DNA of 64,000 bases from contig NZ_CP049916.1 in NCBI RefSeq assembly GCF_011578285.1, positions 2,232,001 through 2,296,000 of the forward strand, given 5' to 3'. The position numbers were made by a program, and so were the translations under genes. This stretch comes from Acinetobacter lanii (GTDB taxonomy: Bacteria > Pseudomonadota > Gammaproteobacteria > Pseudomonadales > Moraxellaceae). The stretch's first letter is position 1. The number at the start of each line of letters is the position of its first letter. The notes beneath the pieces were generated by a model, which did no database searches, was not told where the DNA came from, and saw only the letters and a program-made list of their open reading frames with translations. Positions 8,386 to 17,131 of this stretch are shown here, piece by piece.

Positions 8386-10080
8386 TCATTCCCACACCAC
8401 ATGTTTAGACTGCTTGTACCACTCTTCTAAACGGTTTTCGTATTTCGCCTCAATCTTATTACGTTTGATTTTCATGGTTGGGGTCAGCATGTCATTGTCC
8501 ATGGTCCAGAGGTCACGGATCACCACAAAGAAGCCAATTTTTTCATGCGGTTCAAGCTTCTGATTAATCTCATTGCGTAGATTTTCTAAATGCGCTTCGA
8601 TTTCATCACGTTTACTGTCTTGTTGCAATTTATTGCGCACTTCTTCCGCCAACATCACAAAAGCCACCGGTTGGGTTTGACTGGCACCCCCAACACAGAC
8701 TGACTCAATGATCGCATCATTACCAATCTTTTGCTCAATCGGCACCGGCATGACATATTTACCTTTTGAGGTTTTAAAGATGTCTTTAACACGCCCTGTA
8801 ATTTTTAAACGCCCTTGACTGTCAATTTCACCCATATCCCCTGTGCGTAGAAAATGGTCAGGGGTAATATCTTCAGCCGTTTTCTCCGGGTTTTTATAAT
8901 AACCCAACATCGTGCCCGGGCTTTTCACCAGGATTTCACCATTTTCATCAATCTTACATTCAACTTTTTCTTGAACATGCCCCACATAACCGCTTTGATA
9001 CTGCCCCATACGGGTAATATGCGAATACCCCGAATTTTCAGTCATGCCATACACTTCTAACAGCTCTAAACCTAAGTTGCGATACCATTTAATAATGTTA
9101 ATGGGTAAAGGTGCAGAACCGGTGAGTGCATAACGCACATGGTTTAAACCCAGTTTAGCCAACAACTTCTGCTTGATAATTTTGCCCAATACCGGAATAC
9201 CAAACAGGATGTTTTGAACTTTAGGTGGAATCTTTTCATTGATGCCCAAATAAAATTTAGTCCAAAGCCGTGGTACAGAGAAGAAAATCGTCGGTTTGGC
9301 ACGGTTTAAATCTTCGACAAAGGTTTCTAAAGAATTGGCGAAATACACTGTGAATCCAGCAATAAGAGATGAAGACTCAATAAAAATACGTTCTGCCACA
9401 TGCGCCAAAGGCAAATAAGACAATGCACGTTCTTTCGAGGTCACTTCAAAGGTGGTACGCAACTCTCCTGATGGTGCAAGTAAGGTCGCAAAACTTTGCA
9501 TCACACCTTTGGGCAAACCGGTACTGCCTGAGGTATAAATAATGGTCGCCAACTGTTCTTTAACGGGAAGCACAGGCTGAGTCGTCGGCTCAGTTTTCGC
9601 AATAATGTCTTCCCAAATGGGCGCATCATAATCTGGCGATAACGGCAACTTCACACACGGCATATCGGTTGGAATAATGGTTTTCACCTCGTTCCAACTG
9701 TCACCTTTACCGTCTAATTTGCCAATGAACATCATTTTGCATTCACTGTGCTCGAGCACGTACTGAGTGCCTTCTGCATTCAGCGTGGTGTACAACGGTA
9801 CAGATACATGCCCCGCCATCCAAATCGCCAAATCCGCCATAATCCAATGCGCACTGTTCTTACCATAGATCGCAATCTGACTCGGTACAGTCAAATCTAA
9901 ACTTTGAATGTATGCCGCCATACGACGAACTTGGTCTGCAATCTGTTTCCATGTATAGGATTTTACCTCTCCATTTGGAAAAGGTTGAATCAAATAATCA
10001 CGATCCGGTGTTTGCTTCTCCCAATGCAACAGATAGTGAATATGCGAGGGTAAATTATTCAATTGCGTTAAATCTTCCAT
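8386..10080 (-). CDS. AMP-forming fatty acyl-CoA ligase
   Basis: A 564-residue ANL-superfamily enzyme that activates a carboxylic acid with ATP and CoA. Seen: the P-loop-like A3 motif TIIYTSGSTGLPKGVM near residue 180, ALTGSAPLP and EVYGMTENSG (A5) in the middle, and TGDMGEIDSQGRLKITGR (A7/A8) followed by KTSKGKYVMP with the catalytic lysine near 440. The length matches long-chain acyl-CoA synthetases of the FadD15/ACSBG-like type, which lack a signal peptide. The gene is a single transcription unit facing the desT-like gene. A Fur-like site lies about 100 bases upstream. The substrate chain length is not known. Confidence 0.9.
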   Translation of the reverse strand: MEDLTQLNNLPSHIHYLLHWEKQTPDRDYLIQPFPNGEVKSYTWKQIADQVRRMAAYIQSLDLTVPSQIAIYGKNSAHWIMADLAIWMAGHVSVPLYTTLNAEGTQYVLEHSECKMMFIGKLDGKGDSWNEVKTIIPTDMPCVKLPLSPDYDAPIWEDIIAKTEPTTQPVLPVKEQLATIIYTSGSTGLPKGVMQSFATLLAPSGELRTTFEVTSKERALSYLPLAHVAERIFIESSSLIAGFTVYFANSLETFVEDLNRAKPTIFFSVPRLWTKFYLGINEKIPPKVQNILFGIPVLGKIIKQKLLAKLGLNHVRYALTGSAPLPINIIKWYRNLGLELLEVYGMTENSGYSHITRMGQYQSGYVGHVQEKVECKIDENGEILVKSPGTMLGYYKNPEKTAEDITPDHFLRTGDMGEIDSQGRLKITGRVKDIFKTSKGKYVMPVPIEQKIGNDAIIESVCVGGASQTQPVAFVMLAEEVRNKLQQDSKRDEIEAHLENLRNEINQKLEPHEKIGFFVVIRDLWTMDNDMLTPTMKIKRNKIEAKYENRLEEWYKQSKHVVWE

Positions 10081-10431
10081 GTGTGTCGATTCCCTATCAT
10101 CCCGATAAATTATTGAAATCCATATTGGCTATTTATTATTCAACTTTAGTCTTACCATAATATTGAGATAAATCAAGCCCAAAAATAATCATTCTCATCA
10201 ACCGGGTTGAGCAGTTAAATCATTCATAAACTTAAAGATCATGACAGATCACACTCTTTTCGCGTTATGTGAATTTATACGTTTTGGAAATATCCAATTG
10301 GAAAATTTAAATGCTCAAGACTGACCAATTGTATGGGTGGATCTGATGATTATCGCCAATGAGTTTGCTGGTTTTTTAACCTATAACTAAAATCACTCAA
10401 GGAAAGACCCTCATCGATCGAGCGAACTTAA
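10081..10431. other. Intergenic region with a Fur-like site (10183-10197)
   Basis: About 350 bases between divergent ligase and alcohol dehydrogenase genes. The minus-strand 15-mer TGAGAATGATTATTT at 10183-10197 shares 14 bases with the Fur-like site at 3172-3186. A 27-codon plus-strand ORF from the ATG at about 10241 has no ribosome site and is not called. Nothing else is evident. Confidence 0.4.
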
Positions 10432-11631
10432 ATGCCTAAAATAACAACATTAATTAAAGCAAAAGCAAAGCTTAAAGCCGTTCAAGTGCTGACCTATATC
10501 TTGCCAGTTTCCCACCCATTGGTCTTTGCAGGCCCCAATTCAGCCTTAAACTTATGTGACAACATTCAGCAATTGGGCATGAAAAAAGTCTTGATCGTGA
10601 CCGATGCGATTTTATTAAATTTGGGCGTGATTCACCCCCTGCAAGATAAACTTGAGCAGGCTGGCATTCAAGTCACGATTTTTTCTGAAGTTAAATCTGA
10701 TCCCACTTTTGATGTGGTTGAAAAAGGCATTGCGCTGTTTAAAAGCTCTGCTTCAGACAGTGTGCTCGCCGTCGGTGGCGGTTCAACCATTGATACCGCT
10801 AAAGTGCTGGCTTTAAGTGCCGCCAACAACAAAGCCCCGAAACAACTGATTGGCATATTGAAAGCCTGTAAACCCGCATTTCCGCTTTTTGTGGTGCCCA
10901 CCACAGCAGGTACAGGCTCTGAAGTGACGGTTGCTGCAGTGCTTTCTGATAATCAAACCCATGTCAAAGGTTTAGTCATCGACCCTAAAGTGGTGCCTCT
11001 TGCCACTGCGCTAGATCCAGTGATCATGCAAGGTATGCCACCTGCGATTACCGCCGATACCGGCATCGATGCGTTGACCCACGCGCTTGAATCTTGGGTC
11101 AGTGGTTTTGCTACCCAAGAAACCGACTTTTATGCACGCGCTGCCACCAAATTGATTTTGGAAAATTTAGTTTTGGCTTGGCAAGATGGTAAAAATTTGG
11201 CAGCACGTGAAGCGATGGCACTCGGTTCGCACTATGCAGGACTTGCCATGAATAAAGCTGCGATTGGCTATGTACATGCGCTTGCGCATCAATTGGGTGC
11301 CAAATATGGCGTCCCACATGGTCGTGCCAATGCCATCATTTTACCGCATGTGCTTGAGTTCAACCGTGAAGCATCACAAAAACGTTTGGCAAAATTGGCC
11401 CGTGAAATTGGTTTAACCCAAACTGCCAATGATCGTGAAGCAACTGAGCTGTTCATTCAACGGATCAAAACGCTGCTGACTGAATTACAAATCAATACGC
11501 AAGTTCAAGGCATTCAACAGCAGGACTTTCCTGAGATGATTGAAGCAGCCTTTAATGAGGCACATGGCATGTACGCTGTACCGAAATATATGAATTATGC
11601 CGATGCTGAACAGATTTTAATGCGTTTGTAG
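10432..11631 (+). CDS. Iron-containing alcohol dehydrogenase
   Basis: A 399-residue group III (Fe-ADH) NAD(P)-dependent dehydrogenase. Seen: the nucleotide-binding motif LAVGGGSTIDTAK near 120, the VVPTTAGTGSEVT motif near 160, GIDALTHALESW near 210 carrying the Asp and first His metal ligands, and HALAHQLGAKYGVPHG near 285-300 carrying the other two histidines. It oxidises or reduces primary alcohols or aldehydes; the substrate is unknown. The enoyl-CoA hydratase gene follows by about 90 bases, and the divergent acyl-CoA ligase suggests fatty alcohol or aldehyde metabolism. The start ATG has GAGCGA about seven bases upstream. Confidence 0.9.
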   Translation: MPKITTLIKAKAKLKAVQVLTYILPVSHPLVFAGPNSALNLCDNIQQLGMKKVLIVTDAILLNLGVIHPLQDKLEQAGIQVTIFSEVKSDPTFDVVEKGIALFKSSASDSVLAVGGGSTIDTAKVLALSAANNKAPKQLIGILKACKPAFPLFVVPTTAGTGSEVTVAAVLSDNQTHVKGLVIDPKVVPLATALDPVIMQGMPPAITADTGIDALTHALESWVSGFATQETDFYARAATKLILENLVLAWQDGKNLAAREAMALGSHYAGLAMNKAAIGYVHALAHQLGAKYGVPHGRANAIILPHVLEFNREASQKRLAKLAREIGLTQTANDREATELFIQRIKTLLTELQINTQVQGIQQQDFPEMIEAAFNEAHGMYAVPKYMNYADAEQILMRL

Positions 11632-11720
11632 TTTTCAATTCAGATGCAAATTATGTTTGCCAAACCAGCCTAATCTATTCGATTCAACACATCGCTTTTT
11701 TAAAATAAGGATATTTTAAA

Positions 11721-12518
11721 ATGTTGACCTGTATTGAACAGCCCGTCCCACACCTCAAAGCACAGCTTGAACAAGGTATCTTGACCTTAATGATTGATCG
11801 ACCTGAGGCCAAGAATGCCCTCGATATGGCGTTGTATATCCATCTTCGTCAAGCCATTGAAGAAGCGGGTCAATCCAATCAAGTACGGGTGCTGATTTTA
11901 AGAGGCATCGATGCTGACTTTAGTGCAGGCAATGACATGAAGTCATTTTTGCAATTGCCTGAGCTTCCTGCTGCGGGTGAGGCCGGCACAACCCCGCCAT
12001 TTATGTTGTTGAAAGCTATCGCTCAGTTTTCAAAGCCGTGTATTGCCGCCGTGCGTGGCGTGTGTATTGGGGTCGCCAATACCCTACTCCTGCATTTTGA
12101 TTTTATTTATGCCGATCAAACAGCAACCTTTCAAATGCCTTTTGTTAGTCTAGGATTGTCTTTAGAAGGTGCAGCCAGTCTTTTACTTGCCCAACGTTCA
12201 AGCTATTTACATGCTGCCGATATTTTATTTAAAGCACAAAAATACGATGCTGAAAAAGCATTACAAGCGGGTATATTAAGTGAAATTGTAGATGATCCCT
12301 ATCAAACCGCTTTGACTGAAGCTCAACATTTGGCATCACTGCCTATTGCCTCGTTAAAAGCAGTAAAAAAATTGATGAAGCATGATTTAGAACGTGTTTT
12401 AAAATGCATCGATGAAGAAGCTGAAGTGGTGATGCAACGTGCCAATTCACCTGAAATGTTTGAAGCTGTCTCTGCCTTTATGCAAAAAAGAGCGCCTGAT
12501 TTTTCACAATTTCATTGA
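11721..12518 (+). CDS. Enoyl-CoA hydratase/isomerase family protein
   Basis: A 265-residue crotonase-fold protein. The oxyanion-hole elements are seen as DADFSAGNDMKSF near 70 and AAVRGVCIGVANTLLLHFD near 110. The C-terminal helix ends RAPDFSQFH. The usual catalytic glutamates of a hydratase are not obvious: the segment FVSLGLSLEGAAS retains one near 150, a pattern more like enoyl-CoA isomerases. It probably works on the same acyl-CoA pool as the neighbouring ligase. AAGGA precedes the ATG by several bases. The gene ends at a strong terminator. Confidence 0.85.
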   Translation: MLTCIEQPVPHLKAQLEQGILTLMIDRPEAKNALDMALYIHLRQAIEEAGQSNQVRVLILRGIDADFSAGNDMKSFLQLPELPAAGEAGTTPPFMLLKAIAQFSKPCIAAVRGVCIGVANTLLLHFDFIYADQTATFQMPFVSLGLSLEGAASLLLAQRSSYLHAADILFKAQKYDAEKALQAGILSEIVDDPYQTALTEAQHLASLPIASLKAVKKLMKHDLERVLKCIDEEAEVVMQRANSPEMFEAVSAFMQKRAPDFSQFH

Positions 12519-12536
12519 TAGCGCATTTAAACCGAT

Positions 12537-12569
12537 AAAAAGCGCTGAATTGTTCAGCGCTTTTTTTTT
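12537..12569 (+). terminator. Rho-independent terminator
   Basis: AAAAAGCGCTGAA / TTCAGCGCTTTTT stem with a three-base loop and nine Ts. It also lies at the end of the converging dioxygenase gene. Confidence 0.95.
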
Positions 12570-12593
12570 GCATCTTAATTTCAAAGCATTGAA

Positions 12594-13526
12594 TTAAACC
12601 GTTTCTGACAATTGTTCGGTCAATTTTTTGCTTTGTAATTGTTCCACTTGATCAGGTTCATTGAAAGTTACACGGTAGTTTTGACGACGGTTTGGCCAAA
12701 AATCGGCAATCGCAAAATGTTGCGTCAAACGATTGTCCCACACCGCAATGCCATTTTTTTCCCAACGATGGCTATAGGTATATTCAGGGTTTTTAATCCA
12801 TTCCGCCAAGAAACGTAAAATATATTTGCTTTCGTTTTCAGGCACGTCATCAATACGCTTGGTGAAGGTTTCATTGACATACAAAACGGTTTTGTCCACT
12901 TCAGGAATGTATTTGGCAATTTTATGGTGTACTGGTTTGAATTTGGTCACACCTTTAATCAAAGCTTCATCGCCTAAAATTTCAAGGTATTCACGCCATT
13001 TACTCACTTCCCAAGTATGTGTTGCCGTCAAACCTTGTAAATAAGTTTTAAAGCCTTCAGACAAGCCTGCATAGGCTTTACTCATACTCGACCACACCGT
13101 ATTCCCCCCATAAGGTGGCACTTCACGAATTTGAATCACGGTGCCACGCGGTGGATTTTCTACCCATGAAATATCGGTATGCCAATGATCAATTTCAGGT
13201 GGACGGCTGGCATCGTTTTCAATCACTTCAATTTCAGGATTATCCCCTGAACGTTGATGGAATGCCCCTAAAGAAATCGGGCCGAACACTCGAGCTAGCT
13301 CAACATGCTGTTCATTGCTAATTTCAACTGGTGGAAAGAAAATGACTTCAAAGTCCAGCAAGGCTTGGCGCAATTCTTGTTTCACTTCTTCTGTTAAAGC
13401 TTGGGTCAAATCGACCCCTTCAATCACTGCGGCAAAATTCGGTAACTGGGGTTTAGGCTGTATATGTTTATATCGTTCTGCAATGGGAACCAATTGGATT
13501 TGCTGACGTTCTGTAAATGTTTTCAT
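12594..13526 (-). CDS. TauD/TfdA-family Fe(II)/2-oxoglutarate dioxygenase
   Basis: About 310 residues. It couples decarboxylation of 2-oxoglutarate to hydroxylation of a substrate; TauD members release sulfite from taurine, others act on different sulfonates, ethers or carnitine precursors. Seen: the facial-triad motif HWHTDISW, the distal histidine in WDNRLTQHFAI, and the 2-oxoglutarate arginine in RRQNYRVTF. The frame opens at 13556, but ATG 13526 (MKTFTERQQ) has GGAATT eight bases before it and is preferred. It is last in a same-strand cluster with a FadL-type porin and a metal-dependent hydrolase, so a hydrophobic substrate is possible rather than taurine. Confidence 0.85.
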   Translation of the reverse strand: MKTFTERQQIQLVPIAERYKHIQPKPQLPNFAAVIEGVDLTQALTEEVKQELRQALLDFEVIFFPPVEISNEQHVELARVFGPISLGAFHQRSGDNPEIEVIENDASRPPEIDHWHTDISWVENPPRGTVIQIREVPPYGGNTVWSSMSKAYAGLSEGFKTYLQGLTATHTWEVSKWREYLEILGDEALIKGVTKFKPVHHKIAKYIPEVDKTVLYVNETFTKRIDDVPENESKYILRFLAEWIKNPEYTYSHRWEKNGIAVWDNRLTQHFAIADFWPNRRQNYRVTFNEPDQVEQLQSKKLTEQLSETV

Positions 13527-13604
13527 AGTTGTAATTCCAATATCTGATGACTTCATCTATCTGTTTGTATGGCACGGTTTATGGGTTTAACGATTAAATG
13601 CTGT

Positions 13605-14492
13605 TTATGATTTGGATTGGCGAGCATGGGCCCAAAAGGCTTCACCGGCTTGAATCGGATCATGCGTTTTGGCTAAGGTGTCTACCCATACCTCGTATTG
13701 CGCAATAATCGGATGCTGACTCGGATGAAAATCCGCTTTAAACCAATCTAGATAGTGCGACTTCATTTTGGTGAGTTTGCCGTTTTTACCCAAAAACCAC
13801 GGTAAGCCTTTGGCAAACAGTGTTGCGCGTTGAATTTTGCTAAAGCCGTCTTGCTTGAGCATTGCATTGGTACGGTAACTGTTAAAAATCAGCATCGTCA
13901 CTGAAGCGACCAGCAAGGCCTTTTTACGGGTTTTCTCATCGACTTTGGCGACGTCTTTCATCACATCAAATGCGACATCGCGATGTTCCATTTCTTCAAT
14001 TGAATGCCATGCCAACAATGCTCGCACATAGGGATGCACCTCTTGCATGGTGTCTTTTTCACCAAAGAAACACTCTGCCATTAAGGCAGTCAGATGCTCA
14101 CTGGCTGCCGTCAAAGCGATGCAATAGGCCGGACTTTGATTTTTCAATACACCTTGAAAGCGCGTACGCAGCATGTGGGTAAATTTTTCCACCGGCATGC
14201 CTTGCTTGATCATCTGCTGATTCATGCGATCGTGAGCAATGCCGTGCTGTGCTTCCTGACGGATAAAATCTTTGACTTTGTGCTCTAAGATCGGATCTTG
14301 AATCTGATCACGGTACAAGCGCACACTCTCTATAAAAAAGCGTTCACCTTCCGGAAAAGTCAAACTCAACGCATCAAAAAAACGCGTTTTAAAGGGATCA
14401 TTGCCAAACCAAAATTTTGGAATGTCTTCTATTTTAAAATCCAAATTGCTTCGAACCACAGGATCGACTTGGTGTTTAACTGCAACATTCAT
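13605..14492 (-). CDS. Predicted metal-dependent hydrolase (PF10118-type)
   Basis: A roughly 295-residue soluble helical protein. It matches the family annotated as predicted metal-dependent hydrolase, with histidine/glutamate-rich helices: RQEAQHGIAHDRMN near 80 and WHSIEEMEHRDVAFD near 165, both reminiscent of a ferritin-like di-metal site. The biochemical role is not established. ATG 14492 (MNVAVKHQVD) has CGGAGC eight bases upstream and is preferred over ATG 14516, which would overlap the porin stop codon. It sits directly behind the FadL-type porin, with about 24 bases between them, so it is co-transcribed. Confidence 0.75.
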   Translation of the reverse strand: MNVAVKHQVDPVVRSNLDFKIEDIPKFWFGNDPFKTRFFDALSLTFPEGERFFIESVRLYRDQIQDPILEHKVKDFIRQEAQHGIAHDRMNQQMIKQGMPVEKFTHMLRTRFQGVLKNQSPAYCIALTAASEHLTALMAECFFGEKDTMQEVHPYVRALLAWHSIEEMEHRDVAFDVMKDVAKVDEKTRKKALLVASVTMLIFNSYRTNAMLKQDGFSKIQRATLFAKGLPWFLGKNGKLTKMKSHYLDWFKADFHPSQHPIIAQYEVWVDTLAKTHDPIQAGEAFWAHARQSKS

Positions 14493-14516
14493 GTTTGATG
14501 CTCCGTCTAAGTCCAT

Positions 14517-15788
14517 TTAGAAGTGATAGCCCAATTTGGCACCCCATGCCCAAGCATGGTTGTTGGTAAATTCACCGACATAGGCATTTTCCACATTGCC
14601 CGGAATGGCATAGTCACCGCGTTGCACTTTGGCATCACCGAGCCATAGGTATTTGGCACCCAATGAAACATCCAACTGTGGTGTTGGATTAAAACGCAGC
14701 CCAAGCCCCACATTCCAATAGCCATCTGTAGGCCCCAAAGTACTGATCGGATTCCCTGCACCACTGTCATAGCCCACCGAAATATTGCCAGCAAACTGAT
14801 CACTGAGTTTACGCCCAATCCCGATATTGCCTGACCACTGATCTTTGGCATAATCGGTTAAGTCAAAGCCTTGGGTAAATGCGCCACCGGTTCTGATTTT
14901 TCCAATCGCGGTACTGGCCAAATTAAAGCCTTGCGGACGTAAATTAAAGGCTTTCCAATTGACCCAGCGTACATTGGCAAAGGCCACCGTATCTGCCGCC
15001 ACGCCAGTTTGAAAATCAAAATTCACTGACTGTGGTGTGCTAATGGTGAATTCAGATTCAATCGGGTCTCCCACCAAAGGCACCAATTGACTTAACACAT
15101 ATTGATCGACAGGATTGCTTGCTCTTGCCAAAGCATTTTTAACTTGAAAGGCTTCATAGGTTTCAGCCTTGTGATCGATTTCAGAACGATAGGTCAATGA
15201 GGTTTTTAATGCGATGTTTGGAATTTCATAAGCCAAACCTGCCAACCAGCCATAACCCTCTGAGCTTTCAATTTTATTTTGATATCCACTTAAATAGGCA
15301 AAACCGGGGCCTGCAAATTGCACCTCCCCCTCCACGCGCTGATACACAGGCCCTGCATATAAAGACAGATTAGGAACAGGTTTATAACCCACCAGAATCG
15401 ATAGATTTTGAGATTTTACATCGACCTCAGTATTGGCTTTAAAGCCGGCACTGCCCTGTTCGACCAAGGGGTTATTGCCTGTGTATTCAGCGGCCCCACC
15501 AAAGGGATGATCCCAAATTAAGCCAAATGAATATTGCTCGCTGGCTTGAAGCTTGATTGCGCCAGTAAAAAAATCATAGCTGCTGCCCATATCTGAGATC
15601 TTATTACCATCTTTATATTGTCCGGATACGGTGGGATCGATCTGTGAATATGAAATTTCGGCATAGTTCCCCGCTTGCAAAAATGGCGCAATCGATTGTC
15701 CAGAACGATCCATCGCTGCGGCAAAAGACGTTTGAGCTGCCATCAATAGGCTAAGTACCATAGCTGTTTTTATTGCTGTATAACGCAT
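14517..15788 (-). CDS. FadL/TodX (OmpP1) family outer-membrane channel
   Basis: A 423-residue outer-membrane beta-barrel for uptake of hydrophobic compounds such as fatty acids or aromatics. Seen: signal peptide (MRYTAIKTAMVLSLLMAA..., cleavage near AAA at 23-25), an N-terminal plug region with DRSGQSIAPFLQAG, alternating beta strands throughout, and a terminal aromatic residue (GAKLGYHF). Length is normal for the family. It is first in a same-strand cluster with the metal-dependent hydrolase and the TauD-like dioxygenase. That order suggests import followed by oxidation of a hydrophobic substrate. Confidence 0.9.
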   Translation of the reverse strand: MRYTAIKTAMVLSLLMAAQTSFAAAMDRSGQSIAPFLQAGNYAEISYSQIDPTVSGQYKDGNKISDMGSSYDFFTGAIKLQASEQYSFGLIWDHPFGGAAEYTGNNPLVEQGSAGFKANTEVDVKSQNLSILVGYKPVPNLSLYAGPVYQRVEGEVQFAGPGFAYLSGYQNKIESSEGYGWLAGLAYEIPNIALKTSLTYRSEIDHKAETYEAFQVKNALARASNPVDQYVLSQLVPLVGDPIESEFTISTPQSVNFDFQTGVAADTVAFANVRWVNWKAFNLRPQGFNLASTAIGKIRTGGAFTQGFDLTDYAKDQWSGNIGIGRKLSDQFAGNISVGYDSGAGNPISTLGPTDGYWNVGLGLRFNPTPQLDVSLGAKYLWLGDAKVQRGDYAIPGNVENAYVGEFTNNHAWAWGAKLGYHF

Positions 15789-16094
15789 ATTTCACCACAT
15801 GATCTGTTGGCTTGAATGATTTAAATTTTGGGCTGATCTAAGCTGAGATTTATTCCTTGAATGTGGCGAATATATTTGATTTCTAAAGATTTAAAAGGAT
15901 GAAAAAATGCATTTGTTATGAACTATTTTTATATCAATTTCGTGACTGATCAGTAAACGATGAATTTTAGATAAGTACATCATTTAAAAGCATAAATATA
16001 CATGTAGATCAGATATGGTTTGCAGATATTCTGATTTAAATTTCAGCCCGTTCCTGCCTAGAATATTTCAAAATGATAATGCGAAGGAATGTTC
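15789..16094. other. Divergent promoter region, nothing specific seen
   Basis: About 306 AT-rich bases between the FadL-type porin and the symporter. No ORF, repeat or terminator was recognised. It must contain promoters for both divergent genes. Confidence 0.5.
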
Positions 16095-17015
16095 ATGGAT
16101 CAACTCACACTCATTACCATATTACTGCCTGCAGCCCTGGGCATTATTATGATTGGGCTGGGTTTAGAACTCACCCTTGCAGATTTCAAACGGGTTAAAC
16201 AACGCCCTAAAGCGGTTTTGGTTGCACTGTTTTGTCAGTTCGTTCTACTGACCTTAGTCGCTTTTGGTTTGAGTGAACTGCTTCATTTACCCCCTGAGTT
16301 GGCGGTAGGTTTGGTGTTACTGTCTGCATCGCCGGGCGGTCCAGTTGCGAACTTATACAGCTATTTATATAAAGGCGATGTGGCACTGAATATTACCCTC
16401 ACCGCAATCAATGCGATTATTGCGGCAGTGGCATTGCCGATCATTGTCAATTTAGCTTTAGCACATTTCATTCACGATGATCAGAAAATTGGGCTGCAAT
16501 TTAGCAAAGTGATTCAGGTGTTCTCGATTATTATTGTGCCTGTGATTATTGGCATGACTTTGCGTCACTACCAACCGCATTTGGCGCATCGTTTAAATAA
16601 GCCGGTGAAAATCTTTGCCATTGGTTTTTTAATTTTGATTATGGTCGGTGCCATCAGCCAAGAAGGCAAAAAGATGCTCGACTATGCCGCGCAAGTTGGT
16701 GTAGCAACCGCTCTATTCTGTATTGCAAGTTTAAACATTGGCTACTTTGTGCCACGTTTGTTTAACATCGAAGAAGCGCAAGCACGTGCCTGTGCCTTTG
16801 AAATCGGCATTCATAACGGCACTTTGGCAATGACCATTGCCATTACCGTACTCGGAAGTACAGCGATTGCGATTCCTGCAGCGATTTATGGCATTGTGAT
16901 GTTGTTCTTCACTTGGATCTTTGGCTCGATCATTTCGCGTAAGGATGTCAAAGCTGAAGATAATCCAGCGCATTTAAGCCTTAACCGTGATGTGATTGAA
17001 CTTGGTGTTAAGTAA
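16095..17015 (+). CDS. Bile acid:sodium symporter (BASS) family transporter
   Basis: A 306-residue inner-membrane protein with nine to ten hydrophobic helices. The BASS-family signature is seen in LLSASPGGPVANLYSYLYKGDVALNITLTAINA near residues 75-110 and in FEIGIHNGTLAMTIAITVL near 235, the discontinuous helices that bind sodium. Substrates in bacteria include organic anions such as pantoate; this one is undefined. ATG 16095 is preferred over 16089 because AAGGA lies six bases before it. It is a single gene followed by its own terminator. Confidence 0.85.
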   Translation: MDQLTLITILLPAALGIIMIGLGLELTLADFKRVKQRPKAVLVALFCQFVLLTLVAFGLSELLHLPPELAVGLVLLSASPGGPVANLYSYLYKGDVALNITLTAINAIIAAVALPIIVNLALAHFIHDDQKIGLQFSKVIQVFSIIIVPVIIGMTLRHYQPHLAHRLNKPVKIFAIGFLILIMVGAISQEGKKMLDYAAQVGVATALFCIASLNIGYFVPRLFNIEEAQARACAFEIGIHNGTLAMTIAITVLGSTAIAIPAAIYGIVMLFFTWIFGSIISRKDVKAEDNPAHLSLNRDVIELGVK

Positions 17016-17062
17016 GCATTGGCATTGTTTAACTACAAGATTAGTCAAAAACTTGATCCAAC

Positions 17063-17092
17063 AAAAAAAAGCACCCGAAGGTGCTTTTTTTC
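17063..17092. terminator. Bidirectional terminator
   Basis: AAAAGCACC-CGAA-GGTGCTTTTTTT, between the converging symporter and rapA genes. Confidence 0.9.
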
Positions 17093-17131
17093 TGATTCAA
17101 ATCAAAGTTAGATTTGAATTTCGATTCATAC

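Noticed and set aside
10241..10324. 27-codon plus-strand ORF in the ligase/dehydrogenase gap
   Set aside because: No ribosome site and no resemblance to a known protein.
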